Below are positions 24,901 through 32,353 of a DNA stretch of 32,353 nt, one piece after another. Within the stretch, counting starts at the first letter, position 1. Each line of letters opens with the position of its first letter. The position numbers and the translations under genes were made by a program. The stretch spans positions 1-32,353 of the forward strand of contig JAADYX010000133.1 in NCBI GenBank assembly GCA_010092885.1, read 5' to 3'. The notes under the pieces are model-generated. The model worked only from the letters and a program-made list of their open reading frames with translations, ran no database searches and was not told where the DNA came from. The stretch comes from Chloroflexota bacterium (lineage in GTDB: Bacteria; Chloroflexota; Anaerolineae; Aggregatilineales; UBA3940).

Positions 24901-26119
24901 GGGCAGCCACTACCACGTCATTGACATTGGTTCCGGTTGGCCCTGTGCGCAGCAGAGCGCCCGCCGCATCCAATGCGGTATGGCTGTCGCTGCGATCCAA
25001 TGCGACCACTGGGTCCACTCCCGCTGCCCGTATGCGTGCCGCGGTTTCACCCTCCACGACGGCGCCTGCGGCATCGGTTGGCCCGTCGATGCCATCTGTG
25101 GCGAAGCACACAACGCGCAGATCGGGCTCGCCTGCAAGAGCCAGAGCGGCGGCCAACGCCATCTCCTGCAGAGGGCCGCCCTGACCCTCGCCGCGCACAG
25201 TGACGGTCGTTTCACCACCGAGCACAACGCACTCACCCGGCGCAAGCGCTTTGGCTTGTGCGGCCAGCGTCGCACCGATGTCACGCGCCTCGCCGGTGAC
25301 GGCCTCATGCTGGCCCACGACCGAATAGCCCTGTTGTTCGGCAGCGTGGCGAGCAGCCTCTATGGCAGTCACGTTGTTGGCGATGATGCGGTGCTCGACA
25401 GGTGGAAAGTCCAGCAGGGGCGCCTCTTCAACCGACTCCAGATATGCCGTGACGGCGGGCACGGCCTCGTGCAGACCGTATTCGTCCAACAGGTGCAGCG
25501 CTTGAGCGGCGGTGGTCGTATCTCTGACGGTGGGGCCGGAGGCGATCATGTCCAGCCGGTCGCCGATCACATCGGAGAGGATGAGAGTCAGGATGTGGGC
25601 GGGCACCGCTGCACGGGCCAAGCCACCGCCTTTGAGTACCTCACAGTGTTTGCGCACGGTGTTGAGAGCCTCAATCGGTGCCCCAGCGCGCATGAGAGCC
25701 TGCGTCACATGCCGGATATCCGGCAAAGTCAGCGGCTCGACCGGGCAAGCCAGATGCGCCGATCCACCGCCGGACACCAGAACCAGCAGTGTGTCGCCCT
25801 CTCCGGCATGCCGGGCCACTGCTTCAACCGCACGGGCTGCCTCAAGGCTGCGTTCATCGGGGAGGGGGTGAGCTGCCGGATAAACCCGGACGTGATCCGG
25901 CAGGGGGAGATCACCAATCGTCTCCGGCACGGCGATCACCGCGCCGCCTGCGAGGCGTTCACCCAGCAGATCGACAGCCCGGTGGGCCATCGGCAGGGAG
26001 GCCTTGCCGAACGCCACCAACCAAACTCGCCCCGGTGGAGGCGGCTGCCACGCCGTTTTGAGGGCCTCTGCCGGATCAACGGCGTGCAAGACGGCATCGA
26101 TGAGCGGTTGGGGCTGCAT
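24881..26119 (-). CDS. Glycerate 2-kinase, GckA/MOFRL type
   Basis: Phosphorylates D-glycerate, feeding it into lower glycolysis or the serine cycle; cytoplasmic, 412 aa. N-terminal DUF4147 domain with AFGKASLPMA, LVLVSGGGSA, LNTVRKHCEVLKGG and LILSDVIGDRLDMIASGPT; C-terminal MOFRL domain with LGGETTVTVRGEGQGG, FATDGIDGPTDAAGA and RTGPTGTNVNDV. The family is well conserved and the key glycine-rich loops are intact. The ATG overlaps the stop of the solute-binding gene (TGATG); a GTG one codon earlier is also possible. Its place right after a sugar-type binding protein suggests that imported compounds are broken down to glycerate. Confidence 0.93.
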   Translation of the reverse strand: MQPQPLIDAVLHAVDPAEALKTAWQPPPPGRVWLVAFGKASLPMAHRAVDLLGERLAGGAVIAVPETIGDLPLPDHVRVYPAAHPLPDERSLEAARAVEAVARHAGEGDTLLVLVSGGGSAHLACPVEPLTLPDIRHVTQALMRAGAPIEALNTVRKHCEVLKGGGLARAAVPAHILTLILSDVIGDRLDMIASGPTVRDTTTAAQALHLLDEYGLHEAVPAVTAYLESVEEAPLLDFPPVEHRIIANNVTAIEAARHAAEQQGYSVVGQHEAVTGEARDIGATLAAQAKALAPGECVVLGGETTVTVRGEGQGGPLQEMALAAALALAGEPDLRVVCFATDGIDGPTDAAGAVVEGETAARIRAAGVDPVVALDRSDSHTALDAAGALLRTGPTGTNVNDVVVAARARPSV

Positions 26120-27465
26120 CACTCCGCCCCGTTGATGCGTTGAGCGGCCTGCGCCGCTGCCTGACTGGGGAGTTCCCCGTTAAGCAGAACGGCTTCCAAC
26201 GCCTCCTGAATGGCAGCAGCGACATCCTGGCGGTCGGCAGAGTCGGGCAGGAGACTGGCGTTGTTGAGTATGAGATCCCCGAAATCACGGTACGGGTCGT
26301 CGTCGCCCCATACGGAGAGCGCGGCAGGCTGCGAGGGCAGCCACCCGATCTGCTGGGTGAACTCCCCGTGATTGACAGGGTCCAACAGGAAGTTGAGCAG
26401 CATCAGCGCGGCCTCCTGCCGGTCCGGGCTGCCGGTGGTCAACCCCCAGGCCAACCCCTCAACCAGCGGCGCGGGCGTGCCGTCAGGCGTTGGCGTCCAG
26501 GTGAGGCCGGTGCTGCGCACCTCCTCGCGCTCACGCAGATAGGTTGTTGAGGTCACGGTGGCAAGCGCTGACTGCCCGGTCGTATACCGCTCCCAGGTTT
26601 CAGCCGGGGTGGCAAACTGGAAGACAACCGGGTCGATCGCCTCGACTTCGCGCGCTTCGCTGTAGAAGGTCAGGACCTCTTCAAGTGCCTCACCGGTCAG
26701 GACAGTGCCGCCCTCGTCGTTGAACAGTTGGCCGCCTGCGGCGAGATACTGTTCCAGCAGGGGGCGGCTGACCCCCGTCACGGGGCCCGCCGGGAACGTG
26801 TACACCACCGGATTCTCACGCTCCTCGAGGAGTGCTTCAAAGCTGTTGGGGACCTCTTCAGTGAAGACGGTGGTCCGGTAGACGCTGTGCTGGGTCGACA
26901 GGACATAGGGAACACCAACAATCTGCCCGTTGACGGTGACCAGATCTTCGGCAACATCGTAGAAGGCCGCGTCGATCTCGGGGCCAGCGGCCTCCCCTAA
27001 AGGCACAATGAGCCCTTCAGTGCTGGCGCGGACGAGTGCCTCCCGGGTTAACAGCACAAGATCAGGCAGGACGGTGGGGGCCACGTCCGGCGCGGTGCGC
27101 AGATAGTCGAGCGTGCCGCCTGCCCCATCGACGCGCTTGATAAAGACCTCTACCTGAACATCAGGCATGCTGGCCTCAAACTCTGCCAGCTCCTCGATCA
27201 GAGCGGTATCTTCGCCGCTTTCAGCAGGGGGCAGTAGATCGCGCACAATCCAGACCGTCAGCGTCAGCGGGCCGGGCTCGCCATTCTCCTCAATGAACGC
27301 CTCGTCAACCTCAGTTGAGGGCGGTGTGGGTGTCTGTTGTGTCATCTGCTCTTCACTCTGCGGGGCCACGGTCGTCTGTGGTGTGGCCTCCTGCGGTGCG
27401 GGCTGCTGTACGAGTGTGCAGCCCACGAGCAGGGTCAGAGTCAGTGCAGCCAGAAATCGGTGCAT
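26119..27465 (-). CDS. Extracellular solute-binding lipoprotein, ABC family 1
   Basis: 448 aa. The lipoprotein signal [16 protein letters not shown] has its lipobox at LVGC (Cys16). A ~55-residue Pro/Gln/Thr-rich tether follows, then a family-1 periplasmic binding fold: [55 protein letters not shown] and [11 protein letters not shown]. Such proteins bind sugars or related polyols for import. No permease or ATPase gene is adjacent, so it must use components encoded elsewhere. ATG start chosen on the signal peptide and AAGGAT eight bases upstream. It heads an operon running through glycerate kinase to galE and diverges from trmD. Confidence 0.87.
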   Translation of the reverse strand: MHRFLAALTLTLLVGCTLVQQPAPQEATPQTTVAPQSEEQMTQQTPTPPSTEVDEAFIEENGEPGPLTLTVWIVRDLLPPAESGEDTALIEELAEFEASMPDVQVEVFIKRVDGAGGTLDYLRTAPDVAPTVLPDLVLLTREALVRASTEGLIVPLGEAAGPEIDAAFYDVAEDLVTVNGQIVGVPYVLSTQHSVYRTTVFTEEVPNSFEALLEERENPVVYTFPAGPVTGVSRPLLEQYLAAGGQLFNDEGGTVLTGEALEEVLTFYSEAREVEAIDPVVFQFATPAETWERYTTGQSALATVTSTTYLREREEVRSTGLTWTPTPDGTPAPLVEGLAWGLTTGSPDRQEAALMLLNFLLDPVNHGEFTQQIGWLPSQPAALSVWGDDDPYRDFGDLILNNASLLPDSADRQDVAAAIQEALEAVLLNGELPSQAAAQAAQRINGAE

Positions 27466-27502
27466 GGGTGTGCATCCTTGGGATAGCAGCATGGCACCCT
27501 CG

Positions 27503-27508
27503 ATTATA
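27503..27508 (-). promoter_or_regulatory. Consensus -10 of the solute-binding/glycerate kinase operon
   Basis: Minus strand TATAAT, 37 bases upstream of the ATG. No good -35 is seen 16-18 bp upstream. It sits back to back with the trmD promoter. Confidence 0.5.
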
Positions 27509-27515
27509 CACGCTT

Positions 27516-27544
27516 TTGCCTCACGGGTCGGGAACCTGCACAAT
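27516..27544 (+). promoter_or_regulatory. trmD promoter positioned for a leaderless transcript
   Basis: TTGCCT, 17 bp, CACAAT. The last base of the -10 is seven bases before the A of the trmD ATG, exactly where transcription should start. No Shine-Dalgarno precedes trmD. Confidence 0.5.
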
Positions 27545-27550
27545 CACCCC

Positions 27551-28303
27551 ATGCATATCGACATTCTCACCCTGTTCCCGGCGATGTTCACCGGCCCGCT
27601 GACCGAGTCGATCCTCAAGCGTGCGCAGGAGATGGGCGCTCTGAGCGTTGAACTTATCGACATCCGTGCATTTGCCACGGACAAACACCGCATGGCCGAC
27701 GATCTGCCGTACGGCGGCGGCGGCGGCATGGTTATGAAGCCGGAACCCGTCGTGGCGGCGGTGGAGACGGCAGTGCCGCCGGGTGCGCCCGTCGTCCTGA
27801 TGAGCCCACAGGGAGAGGTCTTCACGCAGGCGATCGCGCAGCAGATGGCGCACCTGGAGCGATTTGCGCTGCTGTGCGGCCACTACGAAGGCCTCGACGA
27901 ACGCATCCGCGAGCTGGTCGTCACCCGAGAGATCTCCATCGGGGACTACGTGCTCACCGGTGGCGAAGTGGCGGCCATGGTGATTGTGGACGCGGTGACC
28001 CGTCTGCTGCCGGGTGTGCTTGGCGATCCGGATGCACCGGCCAAGGACAGCCATGCCAGCGGCCTGCTGGAACATCCCCACTATACGCGGCCGCCCACGT
28101 TCCGCGGTGCGGATGTGCCACCGGTGCTGCTTTCCGGGCACAAAGCCCAGATCGATGCGTGGCGCAGGCGCGAGTCGCTGCGCCGGACGTGGCAGCGCCG
28201 CCCTGATCTGCTGGTGAGCGCGGATCTCAGCGAGGCAGACCGCGGGCTGTTGGTGGAACTGGCCGAGGAGACCATCGCTCAGAGGCGCGCATCAAGCACC
28301 TGA
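27551..28303 (+). CDS. trmD: tRNA (guanine-37-N1)-methyltransferase
   Basis: SPOUT-class methyltransferase that makes m1G37 in tRNAs reading CNN codons and so prevents +1 frameshifts; cytoplasmic dimer, 250 aa, normal length. Motifs: [39 protein letters not shown], and the knot [28 protein letters not shown], then [16 protein letters not shown]. Start at the ATG of HIDILTLFP; the frame is open far upstream but without family match. Unusually it is not next to rimM, rpsP or rplS. Its 3' end overlaps the converging DUF5984-like gene by 25 bases. Confidence 0.96.
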   Translation: MHIDILTLFPAMFTGPLTESILKRAQEMGALSVELIDIRAFATDKHRMADDLPYGGGGGMVMKPEPVVAAVETAVPPGAPVVLMSPQGEVFTQAIAQQMAHLERFALLCGHYEGLDERIRELVVTREISIGDYVLTGGEVAAMVIVDAVTRLLPGVLGDPDAPAKDSHASGLLEHPHYTRPPTFRGADVPPVLLSGHKAQIDAWRRRESLRRTWQRRPDLLVSADLSEADRGLLVELAEETIAQRRASST

Positions 28304-29076
28304 ATGGCCTCCAACACGCGATCCCAATCGTCAGCGAACAGGCCGGGATCATCGGCCAGGCGGCGGCTTAACCACGTGCTGCGTTCTTTGTGTTCGTCAT
28401 AGAGTGCAGTCTTGTCCAGCTCGATATCGGGACGCTTCCAGCTTTTGCGTGCCGAGTCAACCCGGCTGCGCATCTCGGTGAAGAAGGCCCGGTGGAACGA
28501 CTCCACCCGGTCGGTGAACGTATCGACGGGCAGGGTCTCGCGGGCGTATTCGCAGGCCCATACCTGAGTGCCCTCCATGCGGCGGCCAGCCCCATCCCAA
28601 TGGATGTGCATCTCATCGCCGGTCCGCCAAAAGGTCAGGTCCGGGGCTGCTTCCAGATAGGCGGTATCCAACTGCCGGTTGGACCACCAACCTGTGGCCT
28701 GGATATACAAACTCCATGCCTCATCGTTGTCGAGATTGGCTTCAATCCATGTGGATGCCCTGGCAAACCATGCCAGCCATTCCTCGGGCGGAAAGAGATG
28801 TGCGGTCACTTCCGGTGGGATGGGGTTAAGGACGAACGGCAGGATCTCCAGCACATCCTCCCACAAGCGCACCACATAGTAGTCGACATAGGGCGGATCG
28901 TCTTTGTCAATTCCCCACTGGCGCAGTATCTTGTCCGTGTACCGGAAGGTCTCCTGCCCATCCACGATGAGCCAATACCAGCCATCTGTCAGCCCGAACC
29001 AATGGAGGGTCGGCTGGCCATCCTCATCAAACGGGGTGACATCGTCCATTTTACGCATGCGGAACTGAAACAGCAT
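28279..29076 (-). CDS. DUF5984-like protein
   Basis: 265 aa, cytoplasmic. The opening [16 protein letters not shown] followed by [25 protein letters not shown] matches the [12 protein letters not shown] signature I associate with DUF5984. No catalytic motif is recognised and the function is unknown. ATG chosen because GGGAGG lies eight bases upstream; the frame extends ten codons further without support. It diverges from cutA (44 bases between starts) and converges on trmD with a 25-base overlap. Confidence 0.72.
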   Translation of the reverse strand: MLFQFRMRKMDDVTPFDEDGQPTLHWFGLTDGWYWLIVDGQETFRYTDKILRQWGIDKDDPPYVDYYVVRLWEDVLEILPFVLNPIPPEVTAHLFPPEEWLAWFARASTWIEANLDNDEAWSLYIQATGWWSNRQLDTAYLEAAPDLTFWRTGDEMHIHWDGAGRRMEGTQVWACEYARETLPVDTFTDRVESFHRAFFTEMRSRVDSARKSWKRPDIELDKTALYDEHKERSTWLSRRLADDPGLFADDWDRVLEAIQVLDARL

Positions 29077-29120
29077 TAGGGGCACCTCCCGGTGAATAGT
29101 CATCAACAGGAGAGCATACC

Positions 29121-29435
29121 ATGACCATCCAGGTAATAACGACCCTTGCCAGCCGGGAAGATGCGCTCACCCTTGCGCGGACGCTGGTTGAGAACCGGGC
29201 GGCGGCGTGCGTGCAGATCGTAGGGCCGGTGACCAGCGTGTATCGTTGGGAAGGCGGCGTTGAGCAGGCGGAAGAATACCAATGCTGGATCAAGACACCG
29301 GAGGCACGCTATGATGCCCTGGAAGCGGCGATCACAGCGGCGCACCCCTACGATGTGCCGGAGATCCTGGCGATGCCCGTCACCCATGGGTTGGCTGCTT
29401 ACGTGAACTGGGTGGAGGAGTCCACAGGGGATTAG
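29121..29435 (+). CDS. cutA: Divalent-cation tolerance protein CutA
   Basis: Small trimeric ferredoxin-like protein, 104 aa. Signature pattern: VITTLASREDALTLARTLVENRAAACVQIVGPVTSVYRWEGGVE in the first half (broken here over conserved strands) and YQCWIKTPEARYDAL, HPYDVPEILAMPV in the second. Linked to copper tolerance in E. coli, though its direct role is unclear. ATG with AGGAGA seven bases upstream. Its stop overlaps that of the converging EF-Tu-like gene by four bases. Confidence 0.95.
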   Translation: MTIQVITTLASREDALTLARTLVENRAAACVQIVGPVTSVYRWEGGVEQAEEYQCWIKTPEARYDALEAAITAAHPYDVPEILAMPVTHGLAAYVNWVEESTGD

Positions 29436-30007
29436 AGGGCTGTCACAATCCCCCGGGCGATCCAGCGGGCACCCTCGCGCAGCATAAAGGCCGTGCCGAC
29501 TTCAAGCGGGGCGGGTTCAATGATGAACATGATACGGGTCTGCTCACCCGGGCTGATCACGCCTGAGTCGGAGGCAAAGGTGATCTGCTGGCACATGCGG
29601 CGCAGACCGTAAACATGCACCGATAGGCTTTCCATATTGACGGCCAAGCCGCCCGTGCGGCCCCCTTCTGAGGCGGGCAGCACCGTGACATCCGCCTGAA
29701 AGCGGGTGTGCAGGTCGATGCTGTTGGCCTGGGCAATGATCCCACCGACCAACAGATCGTCGAACTGTTCGCGGGTCAGGCCGTCGAGCAGCATGGCGAC
29801 CAGATCGCCGGGTTGGGCGATCACACGGGCGGCATCCGGGCGTTCGATATCCGTCACCGGCAGGGTGAGGGGTTCAGGCCCGGCAAGGACCTGTACCAGA
29901 TCGCCCACCTGCGCGGTGCCGCGTTCCACATAGCCGACAAGCGTGGCCCCCCGGTTGGGGAGCCAATGCCTGTCTTCGATTGTCATCAGAAAGGGCGCAT
30001 CACTCAT
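29432..30007 (-). CDS. Stand-alone EF-Tu domain II-III-like protein (no GTPase domain)
   Basis: 191 aa. The N-terminus PFLMTIEDRHWLPNRGATLVGYVERGTAQVGD aligns with EF-Tu domain II (the ...IEDVFSI.GRGTVVTGRVERG region, broken into shorter matching blocks). HTRFQADVTVLPASEGGR and FIIEPAPLEVGTAFMLREGARWIARGIVT align with domain III. No G domain, P-loop or NKxD exists here. The tRNA-side loop GGRHTPF of EF-Tu reads GGRTGGLA, so it is not an elongation factor. The start ATG overlaps the LiaF-like gene stop by eight bases, so it belongs to the PspC-LiaF-like operon. Function unknown; a protein-binding beta-barrel module is one guess. Confidence 0.8.
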   Translation of the reverse strand: MSDAPFLMTIEDRHWLPNRGATLVGYVERGTAQVGDLVQVLAGPEPLTLPVTDIERPDAARVIAQPGDLVAMLLDGLTREQFDDLLVGGIIAQANSIDLHTRFQADVTVLPASEGGRTGGLAVNMESLSVHVYGLRRMCQQITFASDSGVISPGEQTRIMFIIEPAPLEVGTAFMLREGARWIARGIVTAL

Positions 30008-30947
30008 TGATGTCCAGCGCCCCAACCCCACCGGAGATCGAGATAGTGACCTGTTCGTCGGCCTGTTCAAAACCGGCTGTTTGCCACAGCCCATCACGGA
30101 TGCGCTCGTAGCGGTCGGGCATATCATCAGGTACAACGAATCCATCAAGGGAGATCTCCACGGCCAGGGACTCGGGGATGTAGAGATCAACGCTGGCTGT
30201 GCCGAAGGTCATTTGGGCCTCAAAGTCACCCGATTCGGGCAGCGAGATATCTATGCTGCCTGCGCCGCCGGAAAATGTCAGTCCGGACAGATCCATATCC
30301 TCCAGATCGAGCTCGATACTGCCTGCACCCGCGTTGATGGTCAAATCGACGGGGAGATCACGGGTGAGGTTCAGGTCCAGGTCCCCGACAAACCCGTCGC
30401 TGCCCGGCCGATCGTCGGCATCGATGACAAGAGTACCGGTGTCGTTTGCTTCACTGTACGATACGTTGGCGGCATTATTCTCACCAGTGCTGTATTCACC
30501 CGCGTAAAGCTGCCGCGTATCGTCACCCAACGCTTCGACGTCGACATCACCCGCACCGATATTGAGTGTCACCTTGAGAGCGCTGATATCGCCGCGTTGG
30601 CCGCTGAACTGTTCTGTGATGGTCGGTCCATCCGCCCAGTTGAAGATGAAGGCATCCGGCGTGCTGGCAGTCTGTTGGCCAGCCATTACCAATACCACGA
30701 GCACCGCCAGCAGGGTCACCGCTGCCATGATGATATTGCCCAGCAGGGACCGCCGCCCGATGATCATATCCAGACCGCCGAGGATAAGCAGCACCGGCCA
30801 GTAGCTGAGCACAGACCACAGGCTGATATCGAGGATCTCGAGCTGGTTGAGCAGCAGCGCGATCCCAATGCCGATGAGGATGACCGCACCGGTGACACCA
30901 CGACCGCCGCCTTCATGTGTGTTGTTGGTGTAAACTTGTTCCGACAT
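30000..30947 (-). CDS. LiaF-like membrane protein
   Basis: 315 aa. Three or four N-terminal membrane segments (GVTGAVILIGIGIALLLNQ, LSYWPVLLILGGLDMIIG, NIIMAAVTLLAVLVVLVMAG) are followed by an external all-beta domain rich in repeated Gly-Ala-Gly turns (LNIGAGDVDVEAL, INAGAGSIELDLE, FSGGAGSIDISLPE, SGGVGALDI). This is the toast-rack/LiaF-type adhesin-like fold. Such proteins sense or damp envelope stress through LiaRS-type systems; no two-component genes are in view. Two ATGs are candidates: 30953, which overlaps the pspC stop as ATGA, and 30947, better spaced from GAGGAA, which I use. Confidence 0.82.
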   Translation of the reverse strand: MSEQVYTNNTHEGGGRGVTGAVILIGIGIALLLNQLEILDISLWSVLSYWPVLLILGGLDMIIGRRSLLGNIIMAAVTLLAVLVVLVMAGQQTASTPDAFIFNWADGPTITEQFSGQRGDISALKVTLNIGAGDVDVEALGDDTRQLYAGEYSTGENNAANVSYSEANDTGTLVIDADDRPGSDGFVGDLDLNLTRDLPVDLTINAGAGSIELDLEDMDLSGLTFSGGAGSIDISLPESGDFEAQMTFGTASVDLYIPESLAVEISLDGFVVPDDMPDRYERIRDGLWQTAGFEQADEQVTISISGGVGALDINE

Positions 30948-30949
30948 CG

Positions 30950-31360
30950 TCATTGCTTCCTCAGTGTAGTGTACAGAATGAACCCGCCCAGCCCGATCAG
31001 CAGCAGCGGAATAGTGAGTGAAGACACCCATGGTACCAGCTGCCGCAGCAGAAAGAATGCGCCCAAGGCGATCAGCAGCAGGCCCGCCAGCGACGTGCGC
31101 CCTTGCAGCGACTGCTGCACGCGCTGGCCGATCTCATTGATGTTCTGCTGTACCACGTCCTCCGCGCCAGTTTCCATGTGGTCGGCTGCGGGCACAAGAA
31201 TCCACATCACAAGGTAGATCACCACACCCAGGCCGTTGATCAGGGCGAGGAGGATAAACAGCACGCGCACCAGGCCGGTATCCATGTTCAGATAGTCGGC
31301 CAGACCGGCGGCCACGCCACCGATTGACCCCTTCTCTTTGTTGCGGACTAATCTCTTCAT
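30950..31360 (-). CDS. PspC-domain protein
   Basis: 136 aa. The PspC domain KRLVRNKEKGSIGGVAAGLADYL is followed by a membrane helix (LVRVLFILLALINGLGVVIYLVMWILV). A short charged stretch and two further hydrophobic segments (SLAGLLLIALGAFFLL; LTIPLLLIGLGGFILYTTL) complete it. PspC proteins take part in membrane-stress responses. It heads the operon with the LiaF-like and EF-Tu-like genes, coupled by ATGA. I take the ATG before KRLVRNK; the longer frame upstream has no family match, and the ribosome site is weak. Confidence 0.88.
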   Translation of the reverse strand: MKRLVRNKEKGSIGGVAAGLADYLNMDTGLVRVLFILLALINGLGVVIYLVMWILVPAADHMETGAEDVVQQNINEIGQRVQQSLQGRTSLAGLLLIALGAFFLLRQLVPWVSSLTIPLLLIGLGGFILYTTLRKQ

Positions 31361-31439
31361 GTTGGTCTTTTCTCGTCCTGTTGACTTCCTATGATAGTAT
31401 ACGTAGCACGGTCTCATCCGTTGCGCTACCATTGCCCCC

Positions 31440-32285
31440 ATGGAAACCGTGACCATCATGCCCGCCGATGAGGTCCCACAGCGCGACTACGTGCAGGCTC
31501 TCAACGCGGCCTACGCTGACTATTACGTCCCCATCTACGTTACGCCCCACTTTTTCCGCGAGATGCTGCGCCGCGAATCGATTGACATCGGCGCATCGGT
31601 GGCGGCTGTGGTGGGGAATGAAGTGGTCGGTACCAGCCTGCTGGGGGTACGCGGCCCGCGCGGATGGATCGGCGGCGTGGGTGTCGTGCCCGGCTGGCGG
31701 CGGCAGGGCATCGCACGGCTGATGATGGAACGCGTGCTCGAAACAGCCCACAGCCTGGATCTGTCGAGGATCCAGCTGGAGGTGATCGATGAGAACGCGC
31801 CCGCCATCCATCTATATGAGTCGCTGGACTTCCAGGCGACACGCACCCTGTTTGTGATGTACTGCAGCAAGCCGCAGGCCGAGCATCCGGGCCACCATCC
31901 GTTTGACCTCAACCGCATCGGGCCGCCGCTGGTGCGGGCGCTGCGTGCACTGGAACAGATCCCGCATCCGCCCGATCCATGGCAGCGCGAGATCGCCAGC
32001 ATCAAAGCGATGCGCGGGCAGACACGTGCCGTGCTGGCCTCCGAACAGCGTGAACTGGCCGGGGTCTGTCTTTACAGCGGGGATACGTTGGGCATCGGGA
32101 TCCTGGGGTTGGCGTGCCATTCGCCATTTACGGGGCAGGTGCTGCTTGCCGAATTGTTTCGCCGCTACCCGAACGCTGCCTACACCTATCTGAACGTGCC
32201 CGCCAACGATCCGCAGCTGCCCGCGCTGGAAGCGATGGGCTTTACGGTAGGGGTCACCCAGTATGAAATGGTCTACTATGCTTAA
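31440..32285 (+). CDS. GNAT N-acetyltransferase with a second degenerate GNAT-like half
   Basis: 281 aa, cytoplasmic. Residues ~1-140 are a full GNAT domain: motif A GGVGVVPGWRRQGIARLMMERVL with the acetyl-CoA loop R-R-Q-G-I-A, and motif B AIHLYESLDFQATRT. Residues ~170-280 lack motif A but end LNVPANDPQLPALEAMGFTV, which resembles a GNAT C-terminal half, so a decayed tandem repeat is likely. Substrate unknown. No ribosome site precedes the ATG. It diverges from pspC and overlaps the next gene by eight bases. Confidence 0.85.
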   Translation: METVTIMPADEVPQRDYVQALNAAYADYYVPIYVTPHFFREMLRRESIDIGASVAAVVGNEVVGTSLLGVRGPRGWIGGVGVVPGWRRQGIARLMMERVLETAHSLDLSRIQLEVIDENAPAIHLYESLDFQATRTLFVMYCSKPQAEHPGHHPFDLNRIGPPLVRALRALEQIPHPPDPWQREIASIKAMRGQTRAVLASEQRELAGVCLYSGDTLGIGILGLACHSPFTGQVLLAELFRRYPNAAYTYLNVPANDPQLPALEAMGFTVGVTQYEMVYYA

Positions 32286-32353
32286 ACGTGCGCTCCCGCT
32301 GCTTGTCTGGCTGTTGGCTGCCTGTACCGCGCAGCCGACACCCACCCCACCAC
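32278..32353 (+). CDS. Lipoprotein gene, 5' end only
   Basis: The first 25 codons of a gene cut by the window edge. It begins MLKRALPLLVWLLAACTAQ: a short basic start, a hydrophobic core and lipobox LAAC (Cys16), followed by a Pro/Thr-rich tether. The ATG overlaps the end of the GNAT gene. Product class beyond lipoprotein cannot be told. Confidence 0.7.
   Translation, partial: MLKRALPLLVWLLAACTAQPTPTPP

Noticed and set aside
24866-26143. A 425-codon open frame on the plus strand opposite the glycerate kinase and methyltransferase start.
   Set aside because: It is rich in Cys, His and Arg with no family pattern, and the minus-strand kinase explains the sequence.
29943-31217. A 424-codon open frame on the plus strand opposite the LiaF-like and PspC genes.
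   Set aside because: The opposite strand has membrane segments, repeated beta motifs and coupled starts; this frame shows none.

Overview
The window is one stretch of ordinary-looking bacterial chromosome with moderately high GC, dense and operonic. I see no tRNA or rRNA gene, CRISPR array, insertion sequence or phage gene. The gene content best fits a member of the Chloroflexota (Anaerolineae-like): a fused glycyl-tRNA synthetase, a CysM/Mec/CysO/MoeZ sulfur-carrier cysteine operon with DUF4395 and thioredoxin, a DUF1800/DUF1501 pair, PspC/LiaF-type envelope proteins and many short lipoprotein signals. That placement is inference; no marker here fixes the taxon.

Layout. (1) 1-6.4 kb, minus strand: glyQS, preceded by a large TPR-CHAT protease. 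(2) 6.4-15.2 kb, plus strand: a GNAT-like protein; a proVWX-type glycine betaine/proline importer with a long structured leader; then a six-gene operon (cysM, mec, cysO-like, DUF4395, thioredoxin, moeZ-like) that builds cysteine from a protein thiocarboxylate, also behind a long structured leader and closed by a clear terminator. (3) 15.3-27.5 kb, minus strand: a solute-binding lipoprotein, glycerate kinase, methyltransferase, PLC-like protein and galE in one tightly coupled operon; then clpC; then an ECF sigma factor coupled to a pentapeptide-repeat protein; then DUF1800 and DUF1501. (4) 27.5-32.35 kb: trmD, a DUF5984-like gene, cutA, an envelope-stress-like operon (PspC, LiaF-like, and an EF-Tu-like protein lacking the GTPase domain), a tandem GNAT protein and the first codons of a lipoprotein gene.

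Two genes are visibly broken by single lesions. galE has one in-frame amber codon immediately before its catalytic Ser/Thr position. The ECF sigma gene has a one-base frameshift between its two DNA/RNAP-binding regions. Each would be intact after a one-base change, so sequencing error, recent decay and recoding all remain open.

The points most worth follow-up are these: a cysO-like sulfur carrier whose C-terminus is Gly-Gly-Arg-Ala, so the adjacent JAMM protease would have to trim it; structured leaders with hairpin plus T6 upstream of both cysM and proVWX; two long perfect inverted repeats whose distal arms contain the Shine-Dalgarno of the sigma gene and of the DUF1800 gene; a stand-alone EF-Tu domain II-III protein in an envelope-stress operon; and a trmD promoter positioned to give a leaderless mRNA.
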